Shown: in pieces, positions 51,458 through 60,319 of the stretch
Layout: the number at the start of each line of letters is the position of its first letter
How positions within the stretch are numbered: position 1 is the first letter of the stretch
Origin: CAJQGY01 sp905478015
GTDB taxonomy: Bacteria > Pseudomonadota > Gammaproteobacteria > Magnimaribacterales > D2472
DNA: 64,000 nt
Direction: 5' to 3'
Assembly: GCA_943788365.1 (NCBI GenBank)
Contig: CALSPZ010000001.1
Location: 1,116,001 to 1,180,000, forward strand
Made by a program: the position numbers and the translations under genes
The notes under the pieces: model-generated
Told to the model about the DNA's origin: nothing
Database searches by the model: none
What the model saw: only the letters and a program-made list of their open reading frames with translations

Positions 51458-52702
51458 TTAAGCGTTAACTAGCTTGCTTTCAAACAATCGCTTGTAAACA
51501 GCTATAACTGCAATAGCAAATGCACTAATGACAAACTGTGCAACTAGCAGTTTTGATGAAAGCACCTCATAGTTAATAATTTCAAAGCTCGTGATTCCAA
51601 CAGCACCTAGCAATGAAAGTAAAAATAAAGCTATATAGGCATTATGACTTTGAAGCAGCATGCTCGTGAGGGTGGTTAATGATATTATAAAAATTCCGAT
51701 TATTGCAATCTCAGTTTTTGTATACTCAGATATGAAAAACAATACACTACCAGATACAGCAATTGTAAAAATCATTTGAAAGAAACTAAATATCTGCACA
51801 TCTGCTGTAACAACTGGATTAAATTTATCATAGAAATCTTTACTATCTTTTTCCTCTACACAATCATCTGGTCTCCAATATGTTTTGGAAAACCAAACCT
51901 TAACTTTGTCACTCCATTTCTTAGTTTTAACCGAATCATTGAACATTGTTGAGAAAACTTGAAAATTAGCCCAAATAGGATTCCAACTTTTAAGAGCAGA
52001 GACTGTTCCATAAACAGGTTTTATATCTGGATGTTCCGGAGTATATGTTCCAAACATCCTATCCCATATTATGAAAACTCCACCATAATTTGCATCAATA
52101 TATTCTTTGTTCTTAGCATGATGTATGCCGTGATTCATTGGCGTTATAAATATTTTTTCTAAAAAACCAAGATGACCTATGTGCTTTGTATGAACCCAGA
52201 ACTGATATACCAGGTTTACACCAGCGACTGTCACAAATACTTCACCTGGTATGCCTATAAGAATCATAGGCAAATAGAAAACCCATTTCCACAACCATCC
52301 AGTACTTGTCTGTCTTAGTGCGGTAGATAGATTAAAATCTTCACCATGATGATGAACGCTGTGAGTTGCCCATAAAACTTTTATCTCATGATGCATTCTA
52401 TGCATCCAATAGTATGAAAGATCATACATAAGAAATGCTAATATCCAGGTTGCTGGGTTTAAGTTAGATAGCATATTCAGATTAAGATTAGAGCTTATAT
52501 AAATAAATACGGCACTTTGAAAACCAAGATTTAACATGGTCGGGTATCTGCTTATCATGCCAATCGAAATACTGGTAAAGGTGTCATTGAGTCTGTATGT
52601 ATTTTTACCAACATACCTGCCATAAATATACTCTATTAAAATTAATAGAAAAAATACAGGTATAGCAAATGTTATGACCAGTGATTTATCAGTAATTACC
52701 AT
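51458..52702 (-). CDS. Fatty acid hydroxylase superfamily, alkylglycerol-monooxygenase-like (copy 2)
   Basis: A 414-aa membrane hydroxylase paralogous to the 35078 gene. Histidine clusters: HRMHH (H101, H105), HSVHHH (H114, H117, H118), WVHTKH (H171, H174) and NHGIHH (H191, H194, H195). GEDFNLSTALRQ and YIDANYGGVFIIWDRMFGT again match AGMO. Extra helices at both ends. The shared residues extend well beyond the histidines, so the two are duplicates that have diverged. Substrate (ether lipid, sterol or fatty acid) is not shown by sequence. Confidence 0.85.
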   Translation of the reverse strand: MVITDKSLVITFAIPVFFLLILIEYIYGRYVGKNTYRLNDTFTSISIGMISRYPTMLNLGFQSAVFIYISSNLNLNMLSNLNPATWILAFLMYDLSYYWMHRMHHEIKVLWATHSVHHHGEDFNLSTALRQTSTGWLWKWVFYLPMILIGIPGEVFVTVAGVNLVYQFWVHTKHIGHLGFLEKIFITPMNHGIHHAKNKEYIDANYGGVFIIWDRMFGTYTPEHPDIKPVYGTVSALKSWNPIWANFQVFSTMFNDSVKTKKWSDKVKVWFSKTYWRPDDCVEEKDSKDFYDKFNPVVTADVQIFSFFQMIFTIAVSGSVLFFISEYTKTEIAIIGIFIISLTTLTSMLLQSHNAYIALFLLSLLGAVGITSFEIINYEVLSSKLLVAQFVISAFAIAVIAVYKRLFESKLVNA

Positions 52703-52731
52703 AAGAGAGTTCGTAAATTTTTTACATTATA

Positions 52732-53553
52732 TCAATTTTCTTTGTTTAAGAAAAACATAACACCAAGAGAATTACCAAAACCAGAATTATTATCAAAATT
52801 ACCTTTTATGTTTGCAAGAGCCAATCTATCAGTTATTCCTGTTCTTACTACCTCAAAGTTAGCAACTCTTCCAATAAAAAAAACTTCATTAACCCCCATG
52901 AGAAGTGCATTCAAATAAGAAACAGTTCCTATTATTTCTCCAACCATATTTGATAGAGAAGCAGCAATATCGCTGTCTGAATGAAAGTTCTCATTTCTAG
53001 CTTTTTCAAAGTTTGATGCCGTAACTTCAGGATATAAAGAACCAATATCATTAACAACTTCGCCAATTAAAGTGTCAATATTTTTTCTATCTCCCTTTAA
53101 TGATAATTTTTCAAGAATATTCGGCGATGTTTCATTTACTAATTTCTTAGACAGCCCCTGAAGAGTTCCACCCCCTACAGAGATACCACCAAGATGAGTG
53201 GTAGCTCCATTCTTGCTATAAACACAAGCAGTTCCTGTTCCTGCACTGATAGCTACAAAAGGATGGTCATCCTTTATCCCAAAGATGGACTTTGCACCCA
53301 TAGCAATAGCATCCACCTCATTCACTTTTATAACCTTAACATTAAGGTATTTGTCAGAAAGATCACTTGATTTTCCACCCGTAACACCAATTAAAGAAAA
53401 TTTACTAATAGGAATATCTATATAAGAAAAAATCTTATCTAAGAAATGTTCATCGATTTTTGCATTCGTTGGGCATGAAAAAAACTTATATTCAACTCCA
53501 TCTTGAACAACGATGTCAGTATTTGATATCCCAAAATCTATAGCTGCAAGCAT
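52732..53553 (-). CDS. Type II pantothenate kinase
   Basis: First step of CoA synthesis. The 273-aa ASKHA-fold kinase resembles CoaW and animal PanK: N-terminal LAAIDFGISNTDIVV, IGVTGGKSS, EVDAIAMGAKSIF, the nucleotide loop SAGTGTACVY and HLGGISVGGGTLQGL, then VFFIGRVANF. Type II is unusual in gammaproteobacteria, which mostly have CoaA or CoaX. It overlaps the M1 peptidase by one base. Type call is from motif resemblance. Confidence 0.82.
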   Translation of the reverse strand: MLAAIDFGISNTDIVVQDGVEYKFFSCPTNAKIDEHFLDKIFSYIDIPISKFSLIGVTGGKSSDLSDKYLNVKVIKVNEVDAIAMGAKSIFGIKDDHPFVAISAGTGTACVYSKNGATTHLGGISVGGGTLQGLSKKLVNETSPNILEKLSLKGDRKNIDTLIGEVVNDIGSLYPEVTASNFEKARNENFHSDSDIAASLSNMVGEIIGTVSYLNALLMGVNEVFFIGRVANFEVVRTGITDRLALANIKGNFDNNSGFGNSLGVMFFLNKEN

Positions 53554-55934
53554 TACTTGTGAGAAGTTATTTGCTTGTTTCTCTCCATTAAATCCTTCAT
53601 TAGATTTTTTGGATTAGATCTAGATGGTTTTGGTTTTAGCCTTGAAGGTATCATTCTCTGAGGGTAGTAATTATTTTCTATATCAACATCTGCTAATTCC
53701 CAGTAAGGATCGAGAACTACTGAGCTTATTGGCTTAAGGGATCTTTTAAGCCATCTTGCATTCTTGGGGTTCTTTCTCCAAATCTCAGCAGGTATTTTTA
53801 ATTCTTCACTTGAACCATCAGAATAATTAATCTTTAGAGGCAGAGGCATAACCAATCCACCAATATTTTCAAATTCAAAAATATAATAAAGCTCATTCTT
53901 TGCAATAGCTTCTGTAAGAGCCTTTTTCATCCACTCAGGATCACTATTATTCCTGTCATACAAATCATCAAGGATATCTTCATAATCTCCCATCTCTCTT
54001 TCAGATGGCGTGAATTTGTCATATTGATCATATATATCTAGTAGCTCAGGTCTCACAGTAACTCTTTCAATAATACCTTCATTAATATTTCTAATATCAG
54101 ATATCATATCTGGTTCATTTTCAAAATCTTGCCTATCTTTTTTTAGATCTTCTTCTGGATTAAGTGTGTCCAATGTTGCTTCATAAATATTATTGATAGA
54201 GATATCTACATGATCTGTAGAGAAAAACCATCCATTCCAAAACCAATCTAAATCAACACCAGATGCCTCTTCCATGGTTCTAAAAAAGTCATATGGAGTA
54301 GGGCGCTTAAACTTCCATCTTAAACAATATTCTTTAAAAGCCTGATCAAATAATTCTCTTCCTAAAATCGTTTCTCTAAGAATTACCAAAGCAGTAGCAG
54401 GCTTTGCATATGCATTATTTCCAAATTGCAGAAGCGACTCTGAATTAGTCATAATTGGAACTTGATTTTCACTTTTCATGTAATCGGCGATCCATCTAGC
54501 CTCACCCCTTCTTGAATTATATTCAACATCCCATTCCTGCTCTGCAATATACTGCATAAAAGTATTCAGACCTTCATCCATCCAAGTCCATTGACGCTCA
54601 TCCGAATTAATTATCATTGGAAAGTAATTATGTCCTACCTCATGAATAACAACACCAATAAGGAATTGCTTCTCACTTCTTGAGTAAGTTCTTGTTCCAT
54701 CATCTTCAAGATCAGTTCTTGGACCATTAAAAGTGATCATGGGATATTCCATTCCTCCAACAGGACCATTAACACTTTGAGATGTTGGATATGGGTATTC
54801 AAATGAGTATTTAGAATAAACCTCCATAGTGTGCATCACTGCTTCAGTAGAGTATTTTGACCAAAGCGGCTCCCCTTCAAATGGATAAAATGACATTGCC
54901 ATTACTAGAGGATTTTTTTCAGACTCTTGCTTGAAACCAGCCGCATCCCAAATAAATTTCCTAGATGAGGCCCATGCAAAATCTCTTACATTTTCTGCTT
55001 TAAATACCCATGTTTTTTTATCTAGTGATCTTTCTTTTTCATTTTCGAAAGCCTCTTCAGGCGTAACAATAAATATTGGCTTGTCTGATTTTTCAGCTTT
55101 TTTCAATCTTTTTATTTGGGATTTGGTAAGAACATCTTTTTCATTTTGTAAGACGCCTGTAGAAGAAACAATATGATCTGATGGGGCTGTTATAGAGACC
55201 TCAAAATCTCCAAATTCAAGAGTAAACTCACCATTGCCAATAAATTCTTTATTGTGCCAACCTTCATAATCAGAAAATGCAGCTACTCTTGGGTACCACT
55301 GAGCAATAAGAAAAATATCATTACCATCTTCAAAAGTTTCATAACCATTTCTGGCTCTAACAGCATTTTCTTCAACAAGCTTATACTCCCAATCTACAGA
55401 CAATTCTATTGACTTGTTTTCTTCCAAAGGAGTATCAAGATTTACCCTCACCAATGTACCAACCAAATTTATTCGTGCTTTTTTACCTGCTATTGATATA
55501 GATAAATTTTTGTAGCCACCATCAAACTCATCCATAAAATTATTCCTTCTAAGCTCGCTAAAAGAAATTCTACTTGTGCTTGACTGAGTTAAAGTTTGGT
55601 TTTTAATAGAATCAGATTTAAAGATATTTTGATCAAGTTGAAGCCAAATATATTTAAGATCAAGCGGTGAATTATTATGATAAGTAATTATCTCAGAGCC
55701 TTTTATTGATCTCTTATCTTCATCAAGAGAAACTGAAATCTTATAATCTACTTTTTGCTGCCAGTATTCTTTTCCAGGCTCACCAGTAGCAGGCCTGTAT
55801 TGATTGGGGTCTGGATACTTTTCCTCTAACTGACGAAATTTGTCATCAAAATCAATCTTTGATTGATGAGTAGTATGGGCATATAGAAAATTTGTTGAAA
55901 TTAGAAGCAGTAGAAATATGTTATTTATTTTCAT
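53553..55934 (-). CDS. Exported M1-family metallopeptidase
   Basis: A 793-aa zinc aminopeptidase-like protein with a signal peptide (NIFLLLLISTNFLYAH). Zinc site: HEVGH (431-435) and E454, the HExxH-x18-E pattern; substrate motif GGMEYPMITF (393-402). The N-terminal domain is the saddle-like beta domain. A charged stretch lies around residues 600-700 and the C-terminus is basic. Acts in the periplasm or outer membrane. Overlaps a small membrane protein gene (14 bp) and the pantothenate kinase gene (1 bp). Confidence 0.9.
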   Translation of the reverse strand: MKINNIFLLLLISTNFLYAHTTHQSKIDFDDKFRQLEEKYPDPNQYRPATGEPGKEYWQQKVDYKISVSLDEDKRSIKGSEIITYHNNSPLDLKYIWLQLDQNIFKSDSIKNQTLTQSSTSRISFSELRRNNFMDEFDGGYKNLSISIAGKKARINLVGTLVRVNLDTPLEENKSIELSVDWEYKLVEENAVRARNGYETFEDGNDIFLIAQWYPRVAAFSDYEGWHNKEFIGNGEFTLEFGDFEVSITAPSDHIVSSTGVLQNEKDVLTKSQIKRLKKAEKSDKPIFIVTPEEAFENEKERSLDKKTWVFKAENVRDFAWASSRKFIWDAAGFKQESEKNPLVMAMSFYPFEGEPLWSKYSTEAVMHTMEVYSKYSFEYPYPTSQSVNGPVGGMEYPMITFNGPRTDLEDDGTRTYSRSEKQFLIGVVIHEVGHNYFPMIINSDERQWTWMDEGLNTFMQYIAEQEWDVEYNSRRGEARWIADYMKSENQVPIMTNSESLLQFGNNAYAKPATALVILRETILGRELFDQAFKEYCLRWKFKRPTPYDFFRTMEEASGVDLDWFWNGWFFSTDHVDISINNIYEATLDTLNPEEDLKKDRQDFENEPDMISDIRNINEGIIERVTVRPELLDIYDQYDKFTPSEREMGDYEDILDDLYDRNNSDPEWMKKALTEAIAKNELYYIFEFENIGGLVMPLPLKINYSDGSSEELKIPAEIWRKNPKNARWLKRSLKPISSVVLDPYWELADVDIENNYYPQRMIPSRLKPKPSRSNPKNLMKDLMERNKQITSHK

Positions 55935-56103
55935 CTAAACCTCGGATAATTTTGATGTCATCTTCTGGTTTTTTATCACCAAATCTATTAATTCTATCTG
56001 GCCTATCTAGTTGTTTCTTTGAAGCCTTAACCTTAGAAAGATTTATAAAAATAAATAAAGAAAGAATAAACATTCCACCGAATATAATAGTGTTCCAGGA
56101 CAT
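55921..56103 (-). CDS. Small single-pass membrane protein
   Basis: A 60-aa protein: one N-terminal helix (TIIFGGMFILSLFIFINLS) and a charged cytoplasmic tail (KASKKQLDRPDRINRFGDKK). The ATG at 56103 directly follows the stop of the Bax-inhibitor-like gene, and the end overlaps the M1 peptidase by 14 bp. This exact packing between two real genes supports it. No family recognised. Confidence 0.6.
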   Translation of the reverse strand: MSWNTIIFGGMFILSLFIFINLSKVKASKKQLDRPDRINRFGDKKPEDDIKIIRGLDENK

Positions 56104-56850
56104 CTATCTTCTGCTATTAAGCTTTATAAGGAGATGAAGAATTTCTATGTATAACCATACAAGTGTAACCATTAAAGAGAACGCACCATACCATTCCATA
56201 TACTTAGGCATACCCTTTTCCGCTCCTTCTTCGATAAAATCAAAATCTAGCACAAGGTTAAGAGCTGCTATCCCAACTACAAAGGCAGAAAAGCCTATAC
56301 CCATTAGCCCATTTGAATGAATAAAACCTATACTGCTTCCAAAAAAGCTCATGATAAAACTAATCAAATATAATAATGCTATTCCAGCAGTTGCTGAAAA
56401 GATCATTAATCTAAAGTTTTCTGTAGGTTTTATGATCCCACTTTTATAACAGAATAGTAGAGATGCAAGTATTCCAAAAGTTAAGCCAATTGCTTGAATC
56501 GCAATACCGGGATACGCAGCCTCTGCAAGCATTGTTATTGCACCCAACATAACACCCTGACTTAAAGAATATAATGGAGCTGTTGATCCAGCCTTTGCTG
56601 GACTTCTAAATATTGTAACCATTGCCAAGATAAAGCCTATAATTCCAGCTGGTATAGCCAATGCAGGCATATTCCAACCAACCCCAGCCCCTAAAAAACA
56701 TAGAGCAAGCAGTATAGAAGTCTTATTAACGGCGCCATCAAGCGTCATCTTTTCACTAATAGGAAGTGTAGAATCATTAGATGTAAAGTTTCTAGTAAAT
56801 GCTGGGTTGCCAGATCTACCAAATGTATTAAGAGCTGAATGTTTAGACAT
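56104..56850 (-). CDS. Bax inhibitor-1/YccA-family membrane protein
   Basis: A 248-aa protein with about seven membrane helices after a 40-residue soluble start. It shows the DUF4870-free Bax inhibitor/YccA pattern (GRSGNPAF near residue 11, GVMLGAITMLAEAAYPGIAIQA, GFSAFVVGIAALNLVLDFDFIEEG, and PKYMEWYGAFSLMVTLVWLYIEILHLL). The GNPA motif and C-terminal Asp-rich loop are typical of this subgroup. In E. coli YccA modulates FtsH; the role here is unknown. Confidence 0.85.
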   Translation of the reverse strand: MSKHSALNTFGRSGNPAFTRNFTSNDSTLPISEKMTLDGAVNKTSILLALCFLGAGVGWNMPALAIPAGIIGFILAMVTIFRSPAKAGSTAPLYSLSQGVMLGAITMLAEAAYPGIAIQAIGLTFGILASLLFCYKSGIIKPTENFRLMIFSATAGIALLYLISFIMSFFGSSIGFIHSNGLMGIGFSAFVVGIAALNLVLDFDFIEEGAEKGMPKYMEWYGAFSLMVTLVWLYIEILHLLIKLNSRR

Positions 56851-56914
56851 TAATATTCTCCTGATTTAATGAATATATAATTTATTTAAGGTCAATATAA
56901 CAAATTAAAAGACT

Positions 56915-57958
56915 TTACATGCTTTTAATCCACTTATTTATGAGTGCCACACCCTCATCATGATTAAGAAATCTTCCAGATTCTGGCATCATTATACCTG
57001 GGTCTCGTGATTGCATTCTGAAAGGCATTATTGACTCTTCTGGAGCACCAGGTTTAATGGAAAATTTAAAGTTATTGCTCGCCCTTCCAGCTGCAACTGG
57101 CTTTTTATATATTCCTATATGTTCTCTTCTTTCTTCAGTAAAGTTGAGATAAAGTCCTGTAGTGTCTGCAGAGCCTCCAGGTATATGGCAATGGCCGCAA
57201 TTTATATCAAGATATGCTCTAGCTCTTGAATCAAGATCAATCGACGCATTAGACCAGTCAGGCATTGTCTTGTAGTTTATTTCAGAATCTATCCAGCCCT
57301 CATCCGACCATCTATCAAGCTGATTCATACTAATATTTTCATACTTATAATTTTGGTTTAGATTTCTAGCCTTCGGACCTATGGGTTTAATTTCATTGCC
57401 GGATTGATGACATTCCTTGCATTGATTGATGTTTGGAACTCTGTAACGGACTTTTTTAATATCCCCACTCTCAGCTACAAATGAAGTGTTGATAGTTTTC
57501 CCTGCAATATTTAAAAATGCCTCGCTTTGTTCCTTATTCCATACATAACTAATATTTCTCCAAGCCCCACCTTTCTTTATCAACAAGCGAGTTTCAAGTA
57601 ATTGTTTTTCTAGCTCGGAATCAGCAGCATCGTTTAGGTATGCAAATGTTTTAATTAGGGCCGATCCATCTGGAAAATCAAAAACAAGATCTTCATGATA
57701 TTTAGCACTCTTACCCTCCGGAATATAAACAAATCTTAATTTATCTGCATAATCGGTAAACAAAGGGTTTATAAGATCATATGGAAGGACGCCTTCTTGC
57801 GGGACTTGTAACTGCATATTCGAGAAGAAACCAAAATCAGAAAGCTTTTTTGGCATTTTGCTAGCCAAAACAACAGAGTCATCTACCGATGCAATAATTT
57901 GACTTTGAACAGAGAGAAGGCATAGAAAGCAAAAAAATAATTCTTTATTAATTTTCAC
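56915..57958 (-). CDS. Exported diheme c-type cytochrome (SO2930-type)
   Basis: A 347-aa protein with a signal peptide (FFCFLCLLSVQSQIIAS) and two CxxCH heme sites: QCKECH (C180, C183, H184) and NCGHCH (C254, C257, H258). The family known as the SO2930-type diheme cytochrome often sits next to a parallel beta-helix protein, as here. N-terminal PLFTDYADKLRFVYIPEG is characteristic. Electron partner unknown. It overlaps the beta-helix gene by 11 bp. Confidence 0.88.
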   Translation of the reverse strand: MKINKELFFCFLCLLSVQSQIIASVDDSVVLASKMPKKLSDFGFFSNMQLQVPQEGVLPYDLINPLFTDYADKLRFVYIPEGKSAKYHEDLVFDFPDGSALIKTFAYLNDAADSELEKQLLETRLLIKKGGAWRNISYVWNKEQSEAFLNIAGKTINTSFVAESGDIKKVRYRVPNINQCKECHQSGNEIKPIGPKARNLNQNYKYENISMNQLDRWSDEGWIDSEINYKTMPDWSNASIDLDSRARAYLDINCGHCHIPGGSADTTGLYLNFTEERREHIGIYKKPVAAGRASNNFKFSIKPGAPEESIMPFRMQSRDPGIMMPESGRFLNHDEGVALINKWIKSM

Positions 57959-59177
57959 TTAGCACAACTCTCTCAAGAGGTGAAATATCTCCAACAAACC
58001 AGTCATAATCTCGAATAACAGGGTTTAAAAACGGGAGCATATACTTTATTGGACTAATACTAAGAAAGGTAGCATCTCCATTATTACCTAAAATTATTGT
58101 CTCTTTTTTAACCTTGGAAGATAAAATCTTGGATATTGGAACAACTCCATCCCAAAAGATATCTGGCATATCTCCTTCAGATAATTCATATAAAATTTTT
58201 GCAAGTTCTCCAGTTTCCAGATCGGGATTATGCCCGGAGATACCAAATTTATTATTGTGAATCTGTATTCTGGAAGGGTGGGGATTATATTGCTCATCGT
58301 CTGTTTCATATGAATATGTGACCACTGCAATATTTATAGTTTCATTGCCACCAATATTATTATTAAAAATTTCAACATCAGAGTTCGCTTGAACAAGAAC
58401 GCCAGTCCCTCTAGGAACTTCTCCGACGATATTGCCTTCAGGAGCAAAGTTATCAGTATTATTATTTACAACATTATTATCAAAAACTCTAACATGATGG
58501 CCGCCTTGTTGAGGTAGGCTTGGTAAATCAAAAACAAGAATTCCACCAGTATTATTGGTAGCAGTATTGTTATAAACATCTGCATAGTAAGAATTTTCAA
58601 TTTCAATACCTGCAACATTAAACTCAGCAGTACTATTTTTAACTATAATATTTTTAGACTGACCAACATAAATTCCAGCATCTGAAGCCCCAATTGCAAC
58701 ACACCCATCAATAAGAACATTTGTTGATTCAACTGGATAAAGTCCATACGCACCATTTAAAGAACTAGGCCCACCAGTCCATTCAGTCTTAACATTAATA
58801 AACTTAATATTATCAACACCTTTAGCTTTAATGGCATCACCTTTGGCATTCTGGATGGTGAATTTTTTTAAAGTAACATCATTAGATGTAACAAGCAGCC
58901 CCTGGGCACCACTTTGTTGATTAATAAATGAAAGTATCGTGCCATTTATGCTAGAGCCTATCAGGGATATGCCATCAACATCTATAGATAAGGAATCTTC
59001 TAATTCATAATAGCCATCTGAAAGTTTTATTGTATCCCCAATGGATGCAAGTATTAAAGCTTCTTGGATCTCTGAATAAGGATCAGCACTTGGTGATATC
59101 TCAATTATATCAGCAGATAAGAGAGAGCTATTAAGAAGAAAGAAGCAAAGACTAACTTGCTTCAGGTATTTCATCAA
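57948..59177 (-). CDS. Exported parallel beta-helix protein
   Basis: A 409-aa protein with a signal peptide (SLCFFLLNSSLLSAD) and a right-handed parallel beta-helix of PbH1 repeats, about residues 70-270: INGTILSF, VTLKKFTIQNAKGDAI, ESTNVLIDGCVAIGASDAGI, VKNSTAEFNVAGIEIEN, YNNTATNNTGGILVF and similar. Known as a regular neighbour of the SO2930-type cytochrome. Such folds bind or cleave polysaccharide in other families; no active site is evident. Overlaps the di-iron gene by 26 bp. Confidence 0.87.
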   Translation of the reverse strand: MMKYLKQVSLCFFLLNSSLLSADIIEISPSADPYSEIQEALILASIGDTIKLSDGYYELEDSLSIDVDGISLIGSSINGTILSFINQQSGAQGLLVTSNDVTLKKFTIQNAKGDAIKAKGVDNIKFINVKTEWTGGPSSLNGAYGLYPVESTNVLIDGCVAIGASDAGIYVGQSKNIIVKNSTAEFNVAGIEIENSYYADVYNNTATNNTGGILVFDLPSLPQQGGHHVRVFDNNVVNNNTDNFAPEGNIVGEVPRGTGVLVQANSDVEIFNNNIGGNETINIAVVTYSYETDDEQYNPHPSRIQIHNNKFGISGHNPDLETGELAKILYELSEGDMPDIFWDGVVPISKILSSKVKKETIILGNNGDATFLSISPIKYMLPFLNPVIRDYDWFVGDISPLERVVLSEN

Positions 59178-60258
59178 ACTTTTCTAGAGGTTTATTTAAT
59201 TCAGCCCAGTCACATTCAAAATCATCAGGCGCATGCTCATACTCAAGCAATCCTAACGCTTCAAATTTTGGTCTAATTTCATCAGTCAAAAGACCAATTC
59301 TTGAAAGATTAGGTATTACCCTTGAGAACAAGAAGTTTCTAAACATTTCAAAAGATGATGTTTGCATTTGAAAATCTCTTGCTTCTTCTGCAGTCATTTT
59401 GAGGTATTTCTGTTCAGCCTTTGTATTGATTAGTCTTTCTCTAGAAATAACACATGCTTCGTATGCAAATTCAGCCCTATCTTGTATTTCTTCAGGACTT
59501 AAAGTTTTAACGAAATCTTCAAGATAGTTAATACCAAAAGTTACATGTCTTGCCTCGTCCCTAATAACATAATGTAATAACTGCTTTAAAAGTGGATCTT
59601 TTGTAATACTTTTCAGCATCTGAAAAGCTGCAAGAGCTAAACCTTCAATAATAATTTGCATACCTATAAATTTTAGATCCCATCTTTCATCCGTTAGAAT
59701 CTTATCCAATAATAATTTTAATGATGGGTTGATAGGGTAGTGAATACCAATCTTATCTTGCAGATATTTATTGAAAACCTCAACATGTCTTGCTTCATCA
59801 AATGTTTGAGATGCTGCATAAAGTTTTGCATTGTAAGTTGGAGCACAGCTAGCTAGTTGAGAGGCAACTAGAAGAGCTCCTTGCTCACCATGAAGAAATT
59901 GACTTAATAGTTCAGCAGTTGTGTGCCTATCAAAATCGATTTTTTCTTGATCTGATAAAGCCTCGTAAGCTGCTAATGTCTCATGTGGTAATTGCTCATC
60001 AGGATCAACAAGCTTTTCATCAGCAGGGTGATTATAGTCCCATTGTAAATCTATAGAACCGTTCCAATTTAACTCTTTACCAAGTTCATATAATTTTTTA
60101 ATCCTGTTGTCAGCAACTGTATAATCCCAATTATAGGCACCAGTTAGCGGTGTTTTGAATATTTCCACTACATCTTCTACATGAGATGGCTTTATATCTA
60201 ACTCATCATCAAAGTATAGTAAATCTTTTGGTGGACCGTCCTGCTTATTAATTTTCAT
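59152..60258 (-). CDS. Ferritin-like di-iron protein (oxygenase-like)
   Basis: A 368-aa cytoplasmic helical protein with two copies of the di-iron ligand pattern at equal spacing: E125, E155-x2-H158 and E205, E235-x2-H238 (GEQGALL, FDEARHVE, IIIEGLAL, RDEARHVTFG). This is the complete six-ligand set of R2/AurF-like oxidases. No signal peptide. GAGG start site: AGAGG six bases before ATG. The 26-bp overlap with the beta-helix gene and its overlap with the cytochrome gene make a coupled trio. Substrate is unknown. Confidence 0.88.
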   Translation of the reverse strand: MKINKQDGPPKDLLYFDDELDIKPSHVEDVVEIFKTPLTGAYNWDYTVADNRIKKLYELGKELNWNGSIDLQWDYNHPADEKLVDPDEQLPHETLAAYEALSDQEKIDFDRHTTAELLSQFLHGEQGALLVASQLASCAPTYNAKLYAASQTFDEARHVEVFNKYLQDKIGIHYPINPSLKLLLDKILTDERWDLKFIGMQIIIEGLALAAFQMLKSITKDPLLKQLLHYVIRDEARHVTFGINYLEDFVKTLSPEEIQDRAEFAYEACVISRERLINTKAEQKYLKMTAEEARDFQMQTSSFEMFRNFLFSRVIPNLSRIGLLTDEIRPKFEALGLLEYEHAPDDFECDWAELNKPLEKFDEIPEAS

Positions 60259-60280
60259 GAAACCTCTGCTATGTAAATCT

Positions 60281-60301
60281 AATGTTTACAGTGTAAACAT
60301 T
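60281..60301. promoter_or_regulatory. Perfect 21-bp palindromic operator over a promoter
   Basis: Arms AATGTTTACA and TGTAAACATT are exact complements around one base. On the minus strand a consensus TATAAT (60304-60299) overlaps its left end, so it covers the -10 and start region of the promoter for the di-iron gene 23 bp downstream. This size and perfect symmetry are typical of a TetR-family operator; no TetR gene is in the window. Confidence 0.72.
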
Positions 60302-60319
60302 ATATCTATTCTATAACAG

